The notes below the pieces were generated by a model, which saw only the letters and a list, made by a program, of their open reading frames with translations, had not been told where the DNA came from and made no database searches. From NCBI RefSeq assembly GCF_026241895.1, contig NZ_JAPJIV010000010.1, forward strand, positions 62,001-126,000: a stretch of DNA of 64,000 nucleotides, written 5' to 3'. The position numbers were made by a program, and so were the translations under genes. Shown piece after piece: positions 1 to 7,714 of this stretch. Every line of letters begins with the position of its first letter. Position 1 is the stretch's first letter. This DNA comes from Pseudomonas sp. RIT-562. GTDB lineage: Bacteria > Pseudomonadota > Gammaproteobacteria > Pseudomonadales > Pseudomonadaceae.

Positions 1-104
1 GCTTTGGTGAGGACAAACACCAGGTTGGCAAAATCAAATCCATGGTGAGCCAGGGGCCCAAGGCGAAGTTTCTACCCAAGGTAGCGGCATCCTCCAGAAA
101 GTAA
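1..104 (+). CDS. C-terminal fragment of an unidentified protein (5' end outside window)
   Basis: An open frame enters from the left edge (first full codon at base 3) and ends at TAA 102-104, giving 33 C-terminal residues rich in Lys and Ser. A strong intrinsic terminator follows 15 bases later, which supports this as a real gene end. I do not recognise the family from so short a tail; the basic composition would suit a nucleic-acid-binding or ribosome-associated protein, but that is only a guess. Confidence 0.5.
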   Translation, partial: FGEDKHQVGKIKSMVSQGPKAKFLPKVAASSRK

Positions 105-118
105 GCAGTCACCTGCTG

Positions 119-144
119 AACCCCGTTAAACAGCGGGGTTTTTT
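119..144 (+). terminator. Intrinsic terminator of the left-edge gene
   Basis: Stem AACCCCG/CGGGGTT with an 8-base loop is followed by a run of six T (139-144). Confidence 0.8.
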
Positions 145-415
145 ATGTCTGGAAAAAAAGTTTGACCAGGCGTGTTTCTCCCGAAGTCTTTCACAACTTT
201 TTCACAAGGGCTTACGTAGTCTCAGCTCATCCGTTAGAAAGCAACACCTGGCCCGTTTCCCCAGCGGGCTTTTTTTTGCCTGTCATAAAACCTTTTCCAA
301 TATCGCTGTCCAACCGTCGCTATTTCGAAGAACGGAGGATTTGTGTGGACGTTTCCTCCGCTGGGGCATTCAATGCCCGGGTTTCGGTTTCTCCCTATTT
401 TTTGAGGTTTTCGTC
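145..415 (+). other. Intergenic stretch with a second terminator; possible short transcript
   Basis: No convincing gene is seen here. A second intrinsic terminator lies at 251-277 (GCCCG/CGGGC stem and eight T). Two terminators in series with about 100 bp between them could bound a small RNA, but no clear promoter was identified. The bases just before 416 hold the ribosome binding site of the first glycine-rich gene (TGAGG near 402). Confidence 0.4.
251..277 (+). terminator. Second intrinsic terminator downstream of the left-edge gene
   Basis: GCCCG (251-255) pairs with CGGGC (265-269) and is followed by an uninterrupted T run (270-277). Confidence 0.65.
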
Positions 416-787
416 ATGCGTTTAACACTGCCTGCTCTGGTTCTGGGACTTTTCGTTGCTCAAGGTGCAATGGCGGCTGGCGACGGCACTGCCGCGATCG
501 GTGGTGGCCTGGGCGGCGCGTTGGGTAACGTGGTCGGCCAAAGCATGGGCGGCAGCACGGGCGCCGCAGTGGGCGCTGGGGTTGCGGGCGCAGCCGGCAG
601 CGCTGTTGCTGCACGTAAAGGCAGCCGCACCAAGGCCGCGATCGGCGGTGGTGTTGGCGCTGCAGGTGGCTCGGTGATCGGTAACAGCCTGGGCGGCAAG
701 ACGGGTTCGACCATCGGCGCAGGCCTGGGCGGTGCGTTGGGCGGCGGCGTGGGCAGCAACCTTGGAAAAGGGCACAAGCGTCACTGA
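416..787 (+). CDS. Secreted glycine-zipper protein, copy 1
   Basis: This 123-residue protein has a classic Sec signal peptide (MRLTLPALVLGLFVAQGAMA, cleavage before AGDG). The mature part is almost wholly Gly/Ala/Ser in GxxxG-type repeats and ends in a short basic tail (KGHKRH). Such glycine zippers pack membrane helices or form pores and outer-membrane oligomers; the role here is unknown. ATG 416 is chosen over the upstream in-frame start at 341 because it opens the signal peptide and follows TGAGG at about 9 bases. The gene at 899 is a paralogue sharing most of the mature sequence. A terminator follows at 805. Confidence 0.75.
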   Translation: MRLTLPALVLGLFVAQGAMAAGDGTAAIGGGLGGALGNVVGQSMGGSTGAAVGAGVAGAAGSAVAARKGSRTKAAIGGGVGAAGGSVIGNSLGGKTGSTIGAGLGGALGGGVGSNLGKGHKRH

Positions 788-804
788 TCTGGTTGATCCA
801 CCCG

Positions 805-831
805 AAAGCCCGGCTACATGCCGGGCTTTTG
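805..831 (+). terminator. Intrinsic terminator after glycine-zipper copy 1
   Basis: AAAGCCCGGC/GCCGGGCTTT perfect stem with a 5-base loop, then TTTT. Confidence 0.85.
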
Positions 832-898
832 CGTTTATGAACGTTTCTCCTGAAACCGGCTCAAAGCCATTACTAACCCCCCGTATAAGAGGTGCACC

Positions 899-1378
899 AT
901 GACATCGAAATCCGCAAGCAAACCAGGCGACTGTCGTCGTCAAGGCTTGACGTTGTCTGCATTGGTATTGGGACTGATGGTCAGTCAAGGCGCCCTGGCG
1001 GCTGGCGACGGCACTGCCGCAGTCGGCGGAGGCCTGGGTGGTGCACTCGGTAATGTTGTGGGTCAACAAATGGGTGGCAGTACGGGTGCGGCCATCGGCG
1101 CAGGTGTTGGTGGGGCCGCAGGTAGTGCGGTCGGTGCGCCCAAGGGCAGCCGCACGGAAGCTGCAATTGGTGGCGGTTTGGGGTCCGCAGGTGGTTCGGT
1201 GATTGGTAACAGCCTGGGTGGTTCCACCGGTTCAACTATCGGCGCAGGCCTGGGCGGCGCGGCAGGTGGCGCAGTTGGTAACAATCTGGGTACCGATGAC
1301 GGTGGTTCGCATTCCAATGGCAACCACAAGCACAAGAACAAACATAAAAACAAAAACAAGTACAAACATCGTGATTAA
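899..1378 (+). CDS. Secreted glycine-zipper protein, copy 2, with His/Lys/Asn tail
   Basis: A 159-residue paralogue of the preceding gene. The signal peptide is longer, with a charged N-region and cleavage after SQGALA. The mature glycine-zipper region matches copy 1 closely. The C-terminus differs: about 25 residues made almost entirely of His, Lys and Asn, a strongly cationic and possibly metal-binding tail. RBS AGAGGTG lies 5 bases before ATG 899. It sits in the same direction as two small acidic-protein genes, so the four may form one expression unit. The shared body and divergent tails suggest tandem duplication. Function unknown. Confidence 0.75.
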   Translation: MTSKSASKPGDCRRQGLTLSALVLGLMVSQGALAAGDGTAAVGGGLGGALGNVVGQQMGGSTGAAIGAGVGGAAGSAVGAPKGSRTEAAIGGGLGSAGGSVIGNSLGGSTGSTIGAGLGGAAGGAVGNNLGTDDGGSHSNGNHKHKNKHKNKNKYKHRD

Positions 1379-1404
1379 TCCCGGCACTGTGCGAGGTATG
1401 CGCC

Positions 1405-1593
1405 ATGACTCCTGAGACTGAAGGCAAGGAAGAAAAAGGCCCGAGTGGACTGCCATTCATTAACGATCCGGGCAACGAAGATCCGGGTTCGCTTATGGAT
1501 GACGCTACAGTGCCGCTCAACGATTCCGATGACGCTGGTGATGTCGGCAACACCGAATACGAGGACGAAGAGCTGGACGAAGACGAGCAATAA
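1405..1593 (+). CDS. Small acidic protein of unknown function
   Basis: A 62-residue protein, very acidic (the last 20 residues are mostly Asp and Glu), with Gly and Pro and no hydrophobic segment; it is predicted to be disordered and cytoplasmic. A GAGGT ribosome binding site lies 7 bases before ATG 1405. It begins only 26 bases after the second glycine-zipper gene and is probably co-transcribed. No family recognised. Its DPGNEDPG-type segments resemble the composition of the next gene, so the two may be related. Confidence 0.6.
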   Translation: MTPETEGKEEKGPSGLPFINDPGNEDPGSLMDDATVPLNDSDDAGDVGNTEYEDEELDEDEQ

Positions 1594-1653
1594 GCCGTCG
1601 ACCGATCGTCTGTCTTGCAGAACCAGCTCACCGACGCAGTCATCGAACTAACA

Positions 1654-1673
1654 GGGCCTGCCCTTGCAGGCCC
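1654..1673. other. Hairpin between two acidic-protein genes
   Basis: GGGCCTGC/GCAGGCCC perfect 8-bp stem with a CCTT loop. No T run follows on either strand, so it is not a standard terminator; it may stabilise or process the mRNA. Confidence 0.4.
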
Positions 1674-1686
1674 GTCGAGAGGTGAC

Positions 1687-4600
1687 TCATGAATTCTGAT
1701 CCCAAAGCATTCGACCCGGACGAAACGCCTGAATATCCGCTGCCGTCACCCACGGACTCCCTGAGTCGGGATCAACGCCCGCCTGACGATGAGAATGGTG
1801 TCGAACAGGTGCCCAACGATGATAAGAATCGAGGGGATGTAGAGGCCAGTCCCGATGATCCGGACATTGCCGGTGATGATGCATCGGGTGAACCCAGCTG
1901 AACATTTCGTCATGCATCTGGCCCGGCTTCTGCCGGGCCTTTTCGTTTGGCATTCCCGCAGATCCCATTGGCGCAATCCAGCCCGTCGGGTTGCCCGGGT
2001 AGTGATAGCCATTCCAGCCATTTGCCAGCGATCCCGGCGTCAGGTACCGACCCACGTCCGGGTTGTAGTAGCGCTGGCGGTTGAAGTGCAGGCCTGTCTC
2101 CGCGTCAAAGTAATGTCCCTGGAAGCGCAACGGCTGCTCAAGGATTTCGTCCGTGTCGCGATTGAGCCGGGTAAGTCGGCCGTAGGCGGCGTATTGGGCA
2201 GCCCACACGACCTGGCCGCGGGTATCAGTGAGCTCCTGCGGCGTGCCCAGGTGATCGAGTTGGTAATAATAGGGGCGAGCTTTGGCGGGGCCATTGCCGT
2301 CGAGCATCACCAGCGGGCGAAAGGTGCCTGGTTCGTACAGGTAACTGCGGTAATGCTCCGCGCTGCTTTCGGCGATGAGGGTGTCACCGTGCCAGATAAA
2401 CACAGTGCTCTTGCCGTCGACGGTCTTGCTGATCCGGCGACCAAAGGTGTCGTAGCGATATCTCACGTGGACACCACAGGGCAGGGTGATGCCGACCAGG
2501 CGGTGCTGGCAGTCATAACGGTATTCGGTCACCAGCACAGGCGCGCTGCCCCGGCATTTGCGGATGAGGTTGCCGAAGGCATCGTAAGTGTAGTGGCGGT
2601 TACCTTGCTTGAGCAGGCGATGGGTTTTGAGCGTGATCGCTCCCGGACGGTCGAGCATTAATAAGTTGCCTGCAGGATCATGCACAAAGCTTTCCGGCTG
2701 GTGTTCCCGGGAGTGGTGGACGCGGATCAAGCGGTCCAGCTGGTCATATTGATAGCTTCGCGTACCGTTTCGGCTGTCGGCAATGCACTCAAGGTTGCCG
2801 TTGGCACTGTAGGAAAAATCCCGACGGTAGAAGGGTGTTGAGCCGTGGGCGAGGGCGTGCGAGGTCAAGCGGCTCTGATCGTCGTAACCATAAATGCTGC
2901 TGATTGAGCCCTGCTGGCGTTGCAACTCGCGCCCTGCGACAAATTGGTGGGAAGTCAGCCGAGCGCCGTTGAGGTCGATCGCTGCAAGCGCTCCGCCGCT
3001 GGCGAAATGAAAGTCCAGGGTATTATCGTCGGGCAGGCGCAGGTGGTTGAGTCTGCCGCAGGCGTCATATCGGTAAAGTAAACGGTGACTTCCCTGGTGC
3101 TCGGCGACCAGTCGATTCTGCACGTCGTATTCGAACGCTAGCGGCTGCTGGTCATCGCTGACGCTCACCAGGCGACCAAGCGAGTCGTATCGGTATTCGA
3201 CCTGCGCCCCATCCGCGAGTGTCTTGAGTAGCAATTGCCCTGCCTTGTTGCGTTTGTACCGCGTGACCAGTTGCGAGCCATCGTCGCCGAATTCGGTCTT
3301 CTGCGACAGGTTGCCCGCAGAGTCGTAGGCATACGCGGTGCGTCGCCCATCGAAGGCGGTCTCCTGTTGCAGTGCTCCGTCGGGCAAGTAGTCCCTGCGG
3401 TAGCTTTCGCCGGAGTCATTCTGCATTTCGGTCAGCAACAGCAGTGGATGGTCATGACGATACTGCAGACGCGAGCCATCGGAATTGATCCGGCGGCTCA
3501 CCAGGTGTAAATCATCGGCGTACTCGAACCGCGTCACTCGGCCCAGCTCGCAACGTTGCGCAGTGGGCATGCCGTAAGCGTTTGTGGAGTAAGCGCGATT
3601 GGCCCCTGAGGGCAGCGTGACCAGGGCGAGACGTCCGACTGCGTCCCATTGGTAGGCGGTTACGCTACCGTTCTCATCCACTACAGAGCTCTGGCGACCC
3701 AGCACATCGTACGAACATGTCCGCTGACTACCATCAGGCAAGGTTTCCTTGATTAACTGACCGAAGGCGTCATGGGTGAAACTGTGCTGGCGGCCATCGG
3801 GATACTCGATGGCACAAAGTTGTCCCCGGGAGTCGTAGCGCAAGCGGGTGGCGTGACCCGCAGGATCAGTTGCCTGGATCACATCGCCTTGGGCATTGTG
3901 TTGATAATTCCATCCTGCTGGCGGGTTCAGGAAATCGCGTTGGCAGGAGGCGTGGCGCTGTTCAGGCGGATGCACCGTTTCGCTACCGTCGACGTGTTTT
4001 ACCGTGACTCCACCCTGCTCATCCCAGAGGTATTGCCTGTCCAACTGGGCGAAACTGCCCCAGTGCCTGACGCATCGCACTACCTCTTCGGTCTTTTCCC
4101 ACTCCCAGAACAGACTGGCCCCACCGGCAAGTTGCCGTTGCAGCATGAGGTGCTGGTCGTCGTAGTCGTAGCGCTCACTTTCATCGCCGGCGTTGGTCGC
4201 GCTCGTCAGGCGATGACAGGCGTCGTAGCGATAGCTGACCATTACTTGTTGAGTACGCCACGACTTGCGCGCGGTCAGATCAAGGCACTGATACTCCACG
4301 GCGGCCAGATAGCGCCGGTCCCAGCGCAGCAACAGTGCGCGTCCGGCAGCGTTGTACAGGCGCTGAATCCTGCCGGCACTGTCCCGTTGCAGGGTGAGTC
4401 GGTTGTCGTAGGCGTCACTGATTGCAGTCAGTTGGCCGCAGTGGAAATGCAGGAAACGGCCAGGCAGTGCAATGATCCATTCTTCAGGTTTATCCCCCAG
4501 GTAAATGGCGGGATCGGACAGGTTTTTACAGGACGGTGGGCGCGTGGCTGTCGGACGGGGAAATGTCGTACGGCGCTGTTCATCATCGGTCCAGATGACC

Positions 4601-4824
4601 TGTTCTGCTTCGACATCAAGTCGATGGGCAAGGCAATGGCTCCAACCCATACCCAGCCCGCAATCGAGGTGCGCGGCAGCGATGCAATAGTGGCGAGTGA
4701 ATTCAAGCGGCAGGATGCCCGGCAAGGAACCGTCCGTCAGCGTCAGCAGTGCAGCACCCGGAACCGCATGGGCCGACGGGCCAATGCTGGTGGTCAAGGC
4801 CCACACCTTGTCAGGTTCGAACAT
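1687..4824 (-). CDS. Rhs/YD-repeat protein, core with atypical C-terminus
   Basis: This is a 1045-residue frame. An N-terminal Rhs-type segment (LPGILPLEFTRHY) is followed by many YD repeats (YDxxGRL types) and the conserved core end (RYYNPDVGRYLTP, then GNPTGWIAPMG at about residue 944-954). Rhs proteins form a shell that houses a C-terminal toxin delivered by type VI secretion. Here there is no PAAR domain. The usual DPxGL junction reads APMGS, and only 91 residues follow. That tail runs antisense through a terminator and the acidic gene at 1689. No immunity gene follows on the same strand. ATG 4824 has GAGGGG upstream. It is probably an orphan or decayed Rhs core; a short unknown toxin tip is not excluded. 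Confidence 0.8.
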   Translation of the reverse strand: MFEPDKVWALTTSIGPSAHAVPGAALLTLTDGSLPGILPLEFTRHYCIAAAHLDCGLGMGWSHCLAHRLDVEAEQVIWTDDEQRRTTFPRPTATRPPSCKNLSDPAIYLGDKPEEWIIALPGRFLHFHCGQLTAISDAYDNRLTLQRDSAGRIQRLYNAAGRALLLRWDRRYLAAVEYQCLDLTARKSWRTQQVMVSYRYDACHRLTSATNAGDESERYDYDDQHLMLQRQLAGGASLFWEWEKTEEVVRCVRHWGSFAQLDRQYLWDEQGGVTVKHVDGSETVHPPEQRHASCQRDFLNPPAGWNYQHNAQGDVIQATDPAGHATRLRYDSRGQLCAIEYPDGRQHSFTHDAFGQLIKETLPDGSQRTCSYDVLGRQSSVVDENGSVTAYQWDAVGRLALVTLPSGANRAYSTNAYGMPTAQRCELGRVTRFEYADDLHLVSRRINSDGSRLQYRHDHPLLLLTEMQNDSGESYRRDYLPDGALQQETAFDGRRTAYAYDSAGNLSQKTEFGDDGSQLVTRYKRNKAGQLLLKTLADGAQVEYRYDSLGRLVSVSDDQQPLAFEYDVQNRLVAEHQGSHRLLYRYDACGRLNHLRLPDDNTLDFHFASGGALAAIDLNGARLTSHQFVAGRELQRQQGSISSIYGYDDQSRLTSHALAHGSTPFYRRDFSYSANGNLECIADSRNGTRSYQYDQLDRLIRVHHSREHQPESFVHDPAGNLLMLDRPGAITLKTHRLLKQGNRHYTYDAFGNLIRKCRGSAPVLVTEYRYDCQHRLVGITLPCGVHVRYRYDTFGRRISKTVDGKSTVFIWHGDTLIAESSAEHYRSYLYEPGTFRPLVMLDGNGPAKARPYYYQLDHLGTPQELTDTRGQVVWAAQYAAYGRLTRLNRDTDEILEQPLRFQGHYFDAETGLHFNRQRYYNPDVGRYLTPGSLANGWNGYHYPGNPTGWIAPMGSAGMPNEKARQKPGQMHDEMFSWVHPMHHHRQCPDHRDWPLHPLDSYHRWAPVRHHSHRQAGVDPDSGSPWVTAADIQAFRPGRMLWDQNS
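1689..1901 (+). CDS. Small acidic, proline-rich protein of unknown function
   Basis: A 70-residue acidic, Pro/Asp/Ser-rich protein, likely disordered, with no signal peptide. It has a good RBS (GAGAGGTG just upstream) and a strong terminator 19 bases after its stop. It shares strand, spacing and composition with the acidic gene at 1405. It lies wholly antisense to the 3' end of the rhs frame. Composition and signals make this the more credible coding strand here, and the overlapping rhs tail the less credible one. Function unknown. Confidence 0.6.
   Translation: MNSDPKAFDPDETPEYPLPSPTDSLSRDQRPPDDENGVEQVPNDDKNRGDVEASPDDPDIAGDDASGEPS
1920..1943 (+). terminator. Intrinsic terminator of the small-protein unit
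   Basis: GGCCCGGC/GCCGGGCC perfect stem (1920-1927 with 1932-1939) followed by TTTT. It lies inside the antisense rhs reading frame, which is odd for a functional rhs 3' end. Confidence 0.85.
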
Positions 4825-5054
4825 TCGCAGCCCCTCATGCGGATCTGAATGAGCGCGAGACTTTGCGTGGGATTCGGGCGGAAAAAAGTAGGAAAAGGCA
4901 GCGCAGGGTCAGGGAAAAATGACTAAATAATGACAATTTTGTTGCAGGGGCGCTCGCGCGGGCCGTTATCGTTATCGTGCTGAACCCTTTAATCCGGCGC
5001 AGAATCGATGCTAACGTGCGGGTCCCTCATGTTGTTAAAAACGGATCAGATGCG

Positions 5055-5750
5055 ATGAATGCACCGCTGAACGAGTTCGGTCCAATCAAGGCCGTGATTT
5101 TCGATATGGACGGCTTGCTACTGGATACCGAGGGCATCTACACCGAAGTCACGTCGATGATCGCCCAGCGTTATGGCCGGGTTTTCGACTGGAGCATTAA
5201 ACAAAACATCATCGGACGTGGCGCGAATGATCTGGCGCGGTACGTGGTGGAAGCACTGGACCTGCCAATCTCTGCCGAAGAATTCCTGGTGATTCGCGAA
5301 CCGCTGATGCGTGAGCGGTTCCCACAGGCGCTGGCAATGCCGGGCGCCCAGGAACTGGTGCGGCATTTGAAGGCGAACAATATCCCTATCGCCGTGGGCA
5401 CCAGTTCGTCCCGTCAGTCGTTCGGGCAGAAAACCACTCTGCACCGGGACTGGTTTGAGTTGTTCGATTTCATCGTCACGGCGGATGATCCTGAAGTTGG
5501 CGCGGCCAAGCCGGCGCCGGATATTTTTCTGACAGCCGCACGGCGTTTGGGTGTCGATCCGGCCGACTGCCTGGTGTTCGAGGATTCGCCCTTCGGCGTC
5601 ACCGCCGCCAAAGCGGCCGGCATGACGGCGATTGCCATCCCGGATGCGGCCATGGCAGATGAAAAATACGCACATGCCGACGGCATTCTGCGCACGTTGA
5701 AAGCGTTTAACCCCGGTGATTGTGGTTTGCCGGCGTTGCAATGGGCGTAA
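5055..5750 (+). CDS. HAD-superfamily phosphatase/phosphomutase-like hydrolase
   Basis: A 231-residue HAD subfamily IA enzyme. Motif I is FDMDG (nucleophile Asp17, acid/base Asp19), motif II is GTSS near residue 118, the motif III lysine is in AAKPAPDIF and motif IV is FEDSPFG. The small all-alpha cap between motifs I and II resembles beta-phosphoglucomutase and pseudouridine-5'-phosphatase relatives, so the substrate is probably a small phosphorylated sugar or nucleotide. ATG 5055 is preferred to the in-frame GTG at 4977 because homologous proteins begin shortly before motif I. It stands alone, facing the SDR gene across a shared terminator. Confidence 0.8.
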   Translation: MNAPLNEFGPIKAVIFDMDGLLLDTEGIYTEVTSMIAQRYGRVFDWSIKQNIIGRGANDLARYVVEALDLPISAEEFLVIREPLMRERFPQALAMPGAQELVRHLKANNIPIAVGTSSSRQSFGQKTTLHRDWFELFDFIVTADDPEVGAAKPAPDIFLTAARRLGVDPADCLVFEDSPFGVTAAKAAGMTAIAIPDAAMADEKYAHADGILRTLKAFNPGDCGLPALQWA

Positions 5751-5763
5751 ATCAGCTGGCATG

Positions 5764-5800
5764 AAAAAGCCGGCCACCTGCTGAGGTGGCCGGCTTTTTT
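5764..5800. terminator. Bidirectional intrinsic terminator
   Basis: A 15-bp perfect stem (AAAAAGCCGGCCACC and its complement) has an A run on the left and a T run on the right, so it serves the convergent HAD and SDR genes. Confidence 0.9.
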
Positions 5801-5810
5801 TATGCCTTTA

Positions 5811-6557
5811 TCAGGCGCCAAACCCGCCGTCGATGGTCAGGCTGGCACCCGTGATGTAGCCCGCTTCCGGGCTCACCAGGTAGGCGACGAAACTGGCGAT
5901 TTCATCAGCTTCACCGTACCGACCTACGGCCATCAACGGGATCAGGCTGTCGGCAAAGTCACCCTGGGCCGGGTTCATGTCAGTGTCGACCGGGCCGGGT
6001 TGGACGTTGTTGATGGTAATGCCGCGCGGGCCGAGGTCGCGGGCCAGGCCTTTGGTCAGGCCGACCAGTGCCGACTTGCTCATGGCGTAGGGACCGCCAC
6101 CGGCGAAGGGCATGCGCTCGGCGTTGGTGCTGCCGATGTTGATGATGCGACCGCCTTCGGTCATGTGCCTGGCAGCAGCCTGGGTCGCAATGAATACGCT
6201 GCGTACGTTAATGGCCAGGGTCTGGTCGAAGTCTTCGAGCTTGAAATCTTCCAGTGGCGCAACCGCCAGCACACCCGCATTGTTGACCAGGATATCCAGG
6301 GCGCCGAACGCTTCGACGGTGGCCGTGACGGCGTTGCGGATTGCCTCGGCATCGGCGCTGTCCGCCTTGATGGCCAGGGCCTTGCCGCCATTGGCCGTAA
6401 TGCTGTTCTGCAATTCTTCGGCCTTGGCCGTGGAGCTTACGTAGGTGAAGGCAACCGCCGCGCCTTCAGCGGCCAGGCGTTTGACGATGGCTGCGCCAAT
6501 GCCGCGGGACCCGCCTTGAATCAAAGCCACTTTGCCGCTGAGGTTCTGAGTAGTCAT
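5811..6557 (-). CDS. SDR-family NAD(P)-dependent oxidoreductase
   Basis: A 248-residue classical short-chain dehydrogenase/reductase. The cofactor loop is GGSRGIGAA (residues 15-23), NNAG is present, the catalytic Ser is in NIGSTNA and the YxxxK pair is in PYAMSKSAL. The C-terminal GASLTIDGGFGA is typical of 3-oxoacyl-ACP-reductase-like members. The start at 6557 follows GGAGA by 6 bases; an upstream in-frame TTG at 6569 is less likely. It is divergent from a LysR gene with about 117 bp between them, so that regulator probably controls it. The substrate cannot be read from sequence. Confidence 0.85.
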   Translation of the reverse strand: MTTQNLSGKVALIQGGSRGIGAAIVKRLAAEGAAVAFTYVSSTAKAEELQNSITANGGKALAIKADSADAEAIRNAVTATVEAFGALDILVNNAGVLAVAPLEDFKLEDFDQTLAINVRSVFIATQAAARHMTEGGRIINIGSTNAERMPFAGGGPYAMSKSALVGLTKGLARDLGPRGITINNVQPGPVDTDMNPAQGDFADSLIPLMAVGRYGEADEIASFVAYLVSPEAGYITGASLTIDGGFGA

Positions 6558-6674
6558 GTCTGTCTCCAAAGTCGCCGGGGCGAGATGTCCCGGTTGATGG
6601 AGCCTAGTATCAGTTCGAGATTACCTGCTGAGTAGACGGTCATTACGATAGTCTGTGTAAACCGGAAGTTTATA

Positions 6675-7607
6675 ATGGTGATTATGGAAACCTTCAGCAG
6701 TATCGAATGCTTCGTGCGCAGTGCCGAAGTCGGCAGCTTTGCCGAGGCCGCGCGGCGCTTGAGCCTGACTCCGGCCGCCGTGGGCAAAAGCGTCGCCAAG
6801 CTCGAGGCGCGCTTGGGCGTGCGGTTGTTCCAGCGCAGTACGCGGAGCCTGACGTTGACCGAGGCCGGCCAGCTGTTTCTCGGTGAGGTCAGCTCCAGCC
6901 TGCACACCATCCAGAATGCCGTGGCCAATCTGGCCAGCGCGGAGGGGCGCCCGGCGGGGACGCTGAAGGTCAGCATGGGCACGATGTTTGGTCGGTTGTA
7001 CATAGTGCCGATGCTGGGCGAGTTTCTGCAGCGGTTCCCGGCGATCAACCCGGACTGGCATTTCGATAACCGCCAGGTCGACCTGATCGCCCAGGGTTTT
7101 GACGCGGCGATTGGCGGAGGCTTTGAACTGCCCCAGGGCGTAGTCGCTCGCAAGCTGACGCCGGCGCATCGGGTACTGGTGGCCTCGGCTGATTACCTGG
7201 CGCACCGGGCGCCGATCCTCGAGCCTGAGGACCTCGGGGCACACGACGGCATCCTGATCCGCTCGCCACAAACCGGACGGGTGCGTTCCTGGCAATTGAC
7301 CAGCCGCACCCGCCAACACAGCCCCCTGGTGCTCAAGGCGCGCATGACCATGAGCGATTCCGAAGCCGCGTGTGCCACGGCGGCTCAGGGATTGGGCATC
7401 GCGCTGGTCAGCATGCCCTTTGCCGCCGGGTATCTGCAGGCGGGAACCTTGCAGCGGGTGTTGCCGGATTGGTATGTCGACGATGGCAACATCTCCATCT
7501 ACTACGCGGAGCATAAATTGCTGCCGGGCAAGACCCGGGCGTTTGTGGATTTTGTGATTGAGCAGTTCGCGGAGCAGGGGTTGGGGCAGCGGTTCAGTGC
7601 GGTTTGA
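6675..7607 (+). CDS. LysR-family transcriptional regulator
   Basis: A 310-residue LysR regulator. The N-terminal winged helix-turn-helix (about residues 6-65: SFAEAARRLSLTPAAVGKSV) is followed by a periplasmic-binding-protein-like effector domain. GGAAG lies 6 bases before ATG 6675. The divergent arrangement with the SDR gene at 5811 is the standard LysR layout, and the 117-bp gap should hold the shared operator. The effector is unknown. The sequence is closest in style to the large group of LysR proteins that control small SDR or quinone reductases. Confidence 0.85.
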   Translation: MVIMETFSSIECFVRSAEVGSFAEAARRLSLTPAAVGKSVAKLEARLGVRLFQRSTRSLTLTEAGQLFLGEVSSSLHTIQNAVANLASAEGRPAGTLKVSMGTMFGRLYIVPMLGEFLQRFPAINPDWHFDNRQVDLIAQGFDAAIGGGFELPQGVVARKLTPAHRVLVASADYLAHRAPILEPEDLGAHDGILIRSPQTGRVRSWQLTSRTRQHSPLVLKARMTMSDSEAACATAAQGLGIALVSMPFAAGYLQAGTLQRVLPDWYVDDGNISIYYAEHKLLPGKTRAFVDFVIEQFAEQGLGQRFSAV

Positions 7608-7634
7608 GTGTTTGGCTTGATACCGAGTCGCGCC

Positions 7635-7702
7635 CATCGCGGGCAAGCCTTGCTCCCACAGGGTGACATGTAACTTGTGGGAGCAAGGCTTGCCCGCGAT
7701 AG
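7635..7702. repeat. REP pair (inverted)
   Basis: Two copies of the 28-base element with core CGGGCAAGCCTTGCTCCCAC, in opposite orientation, between convergent genes. Confidence 0.9.
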
Positions 7703-7714
7703 TCGCGCCTCGGT

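Noticed and set aside
162..425. An 87-codon frame before the first glycine-zipper gene
   Set aside because: It crosses a terminator, lacks an RBS and has no conserved features.
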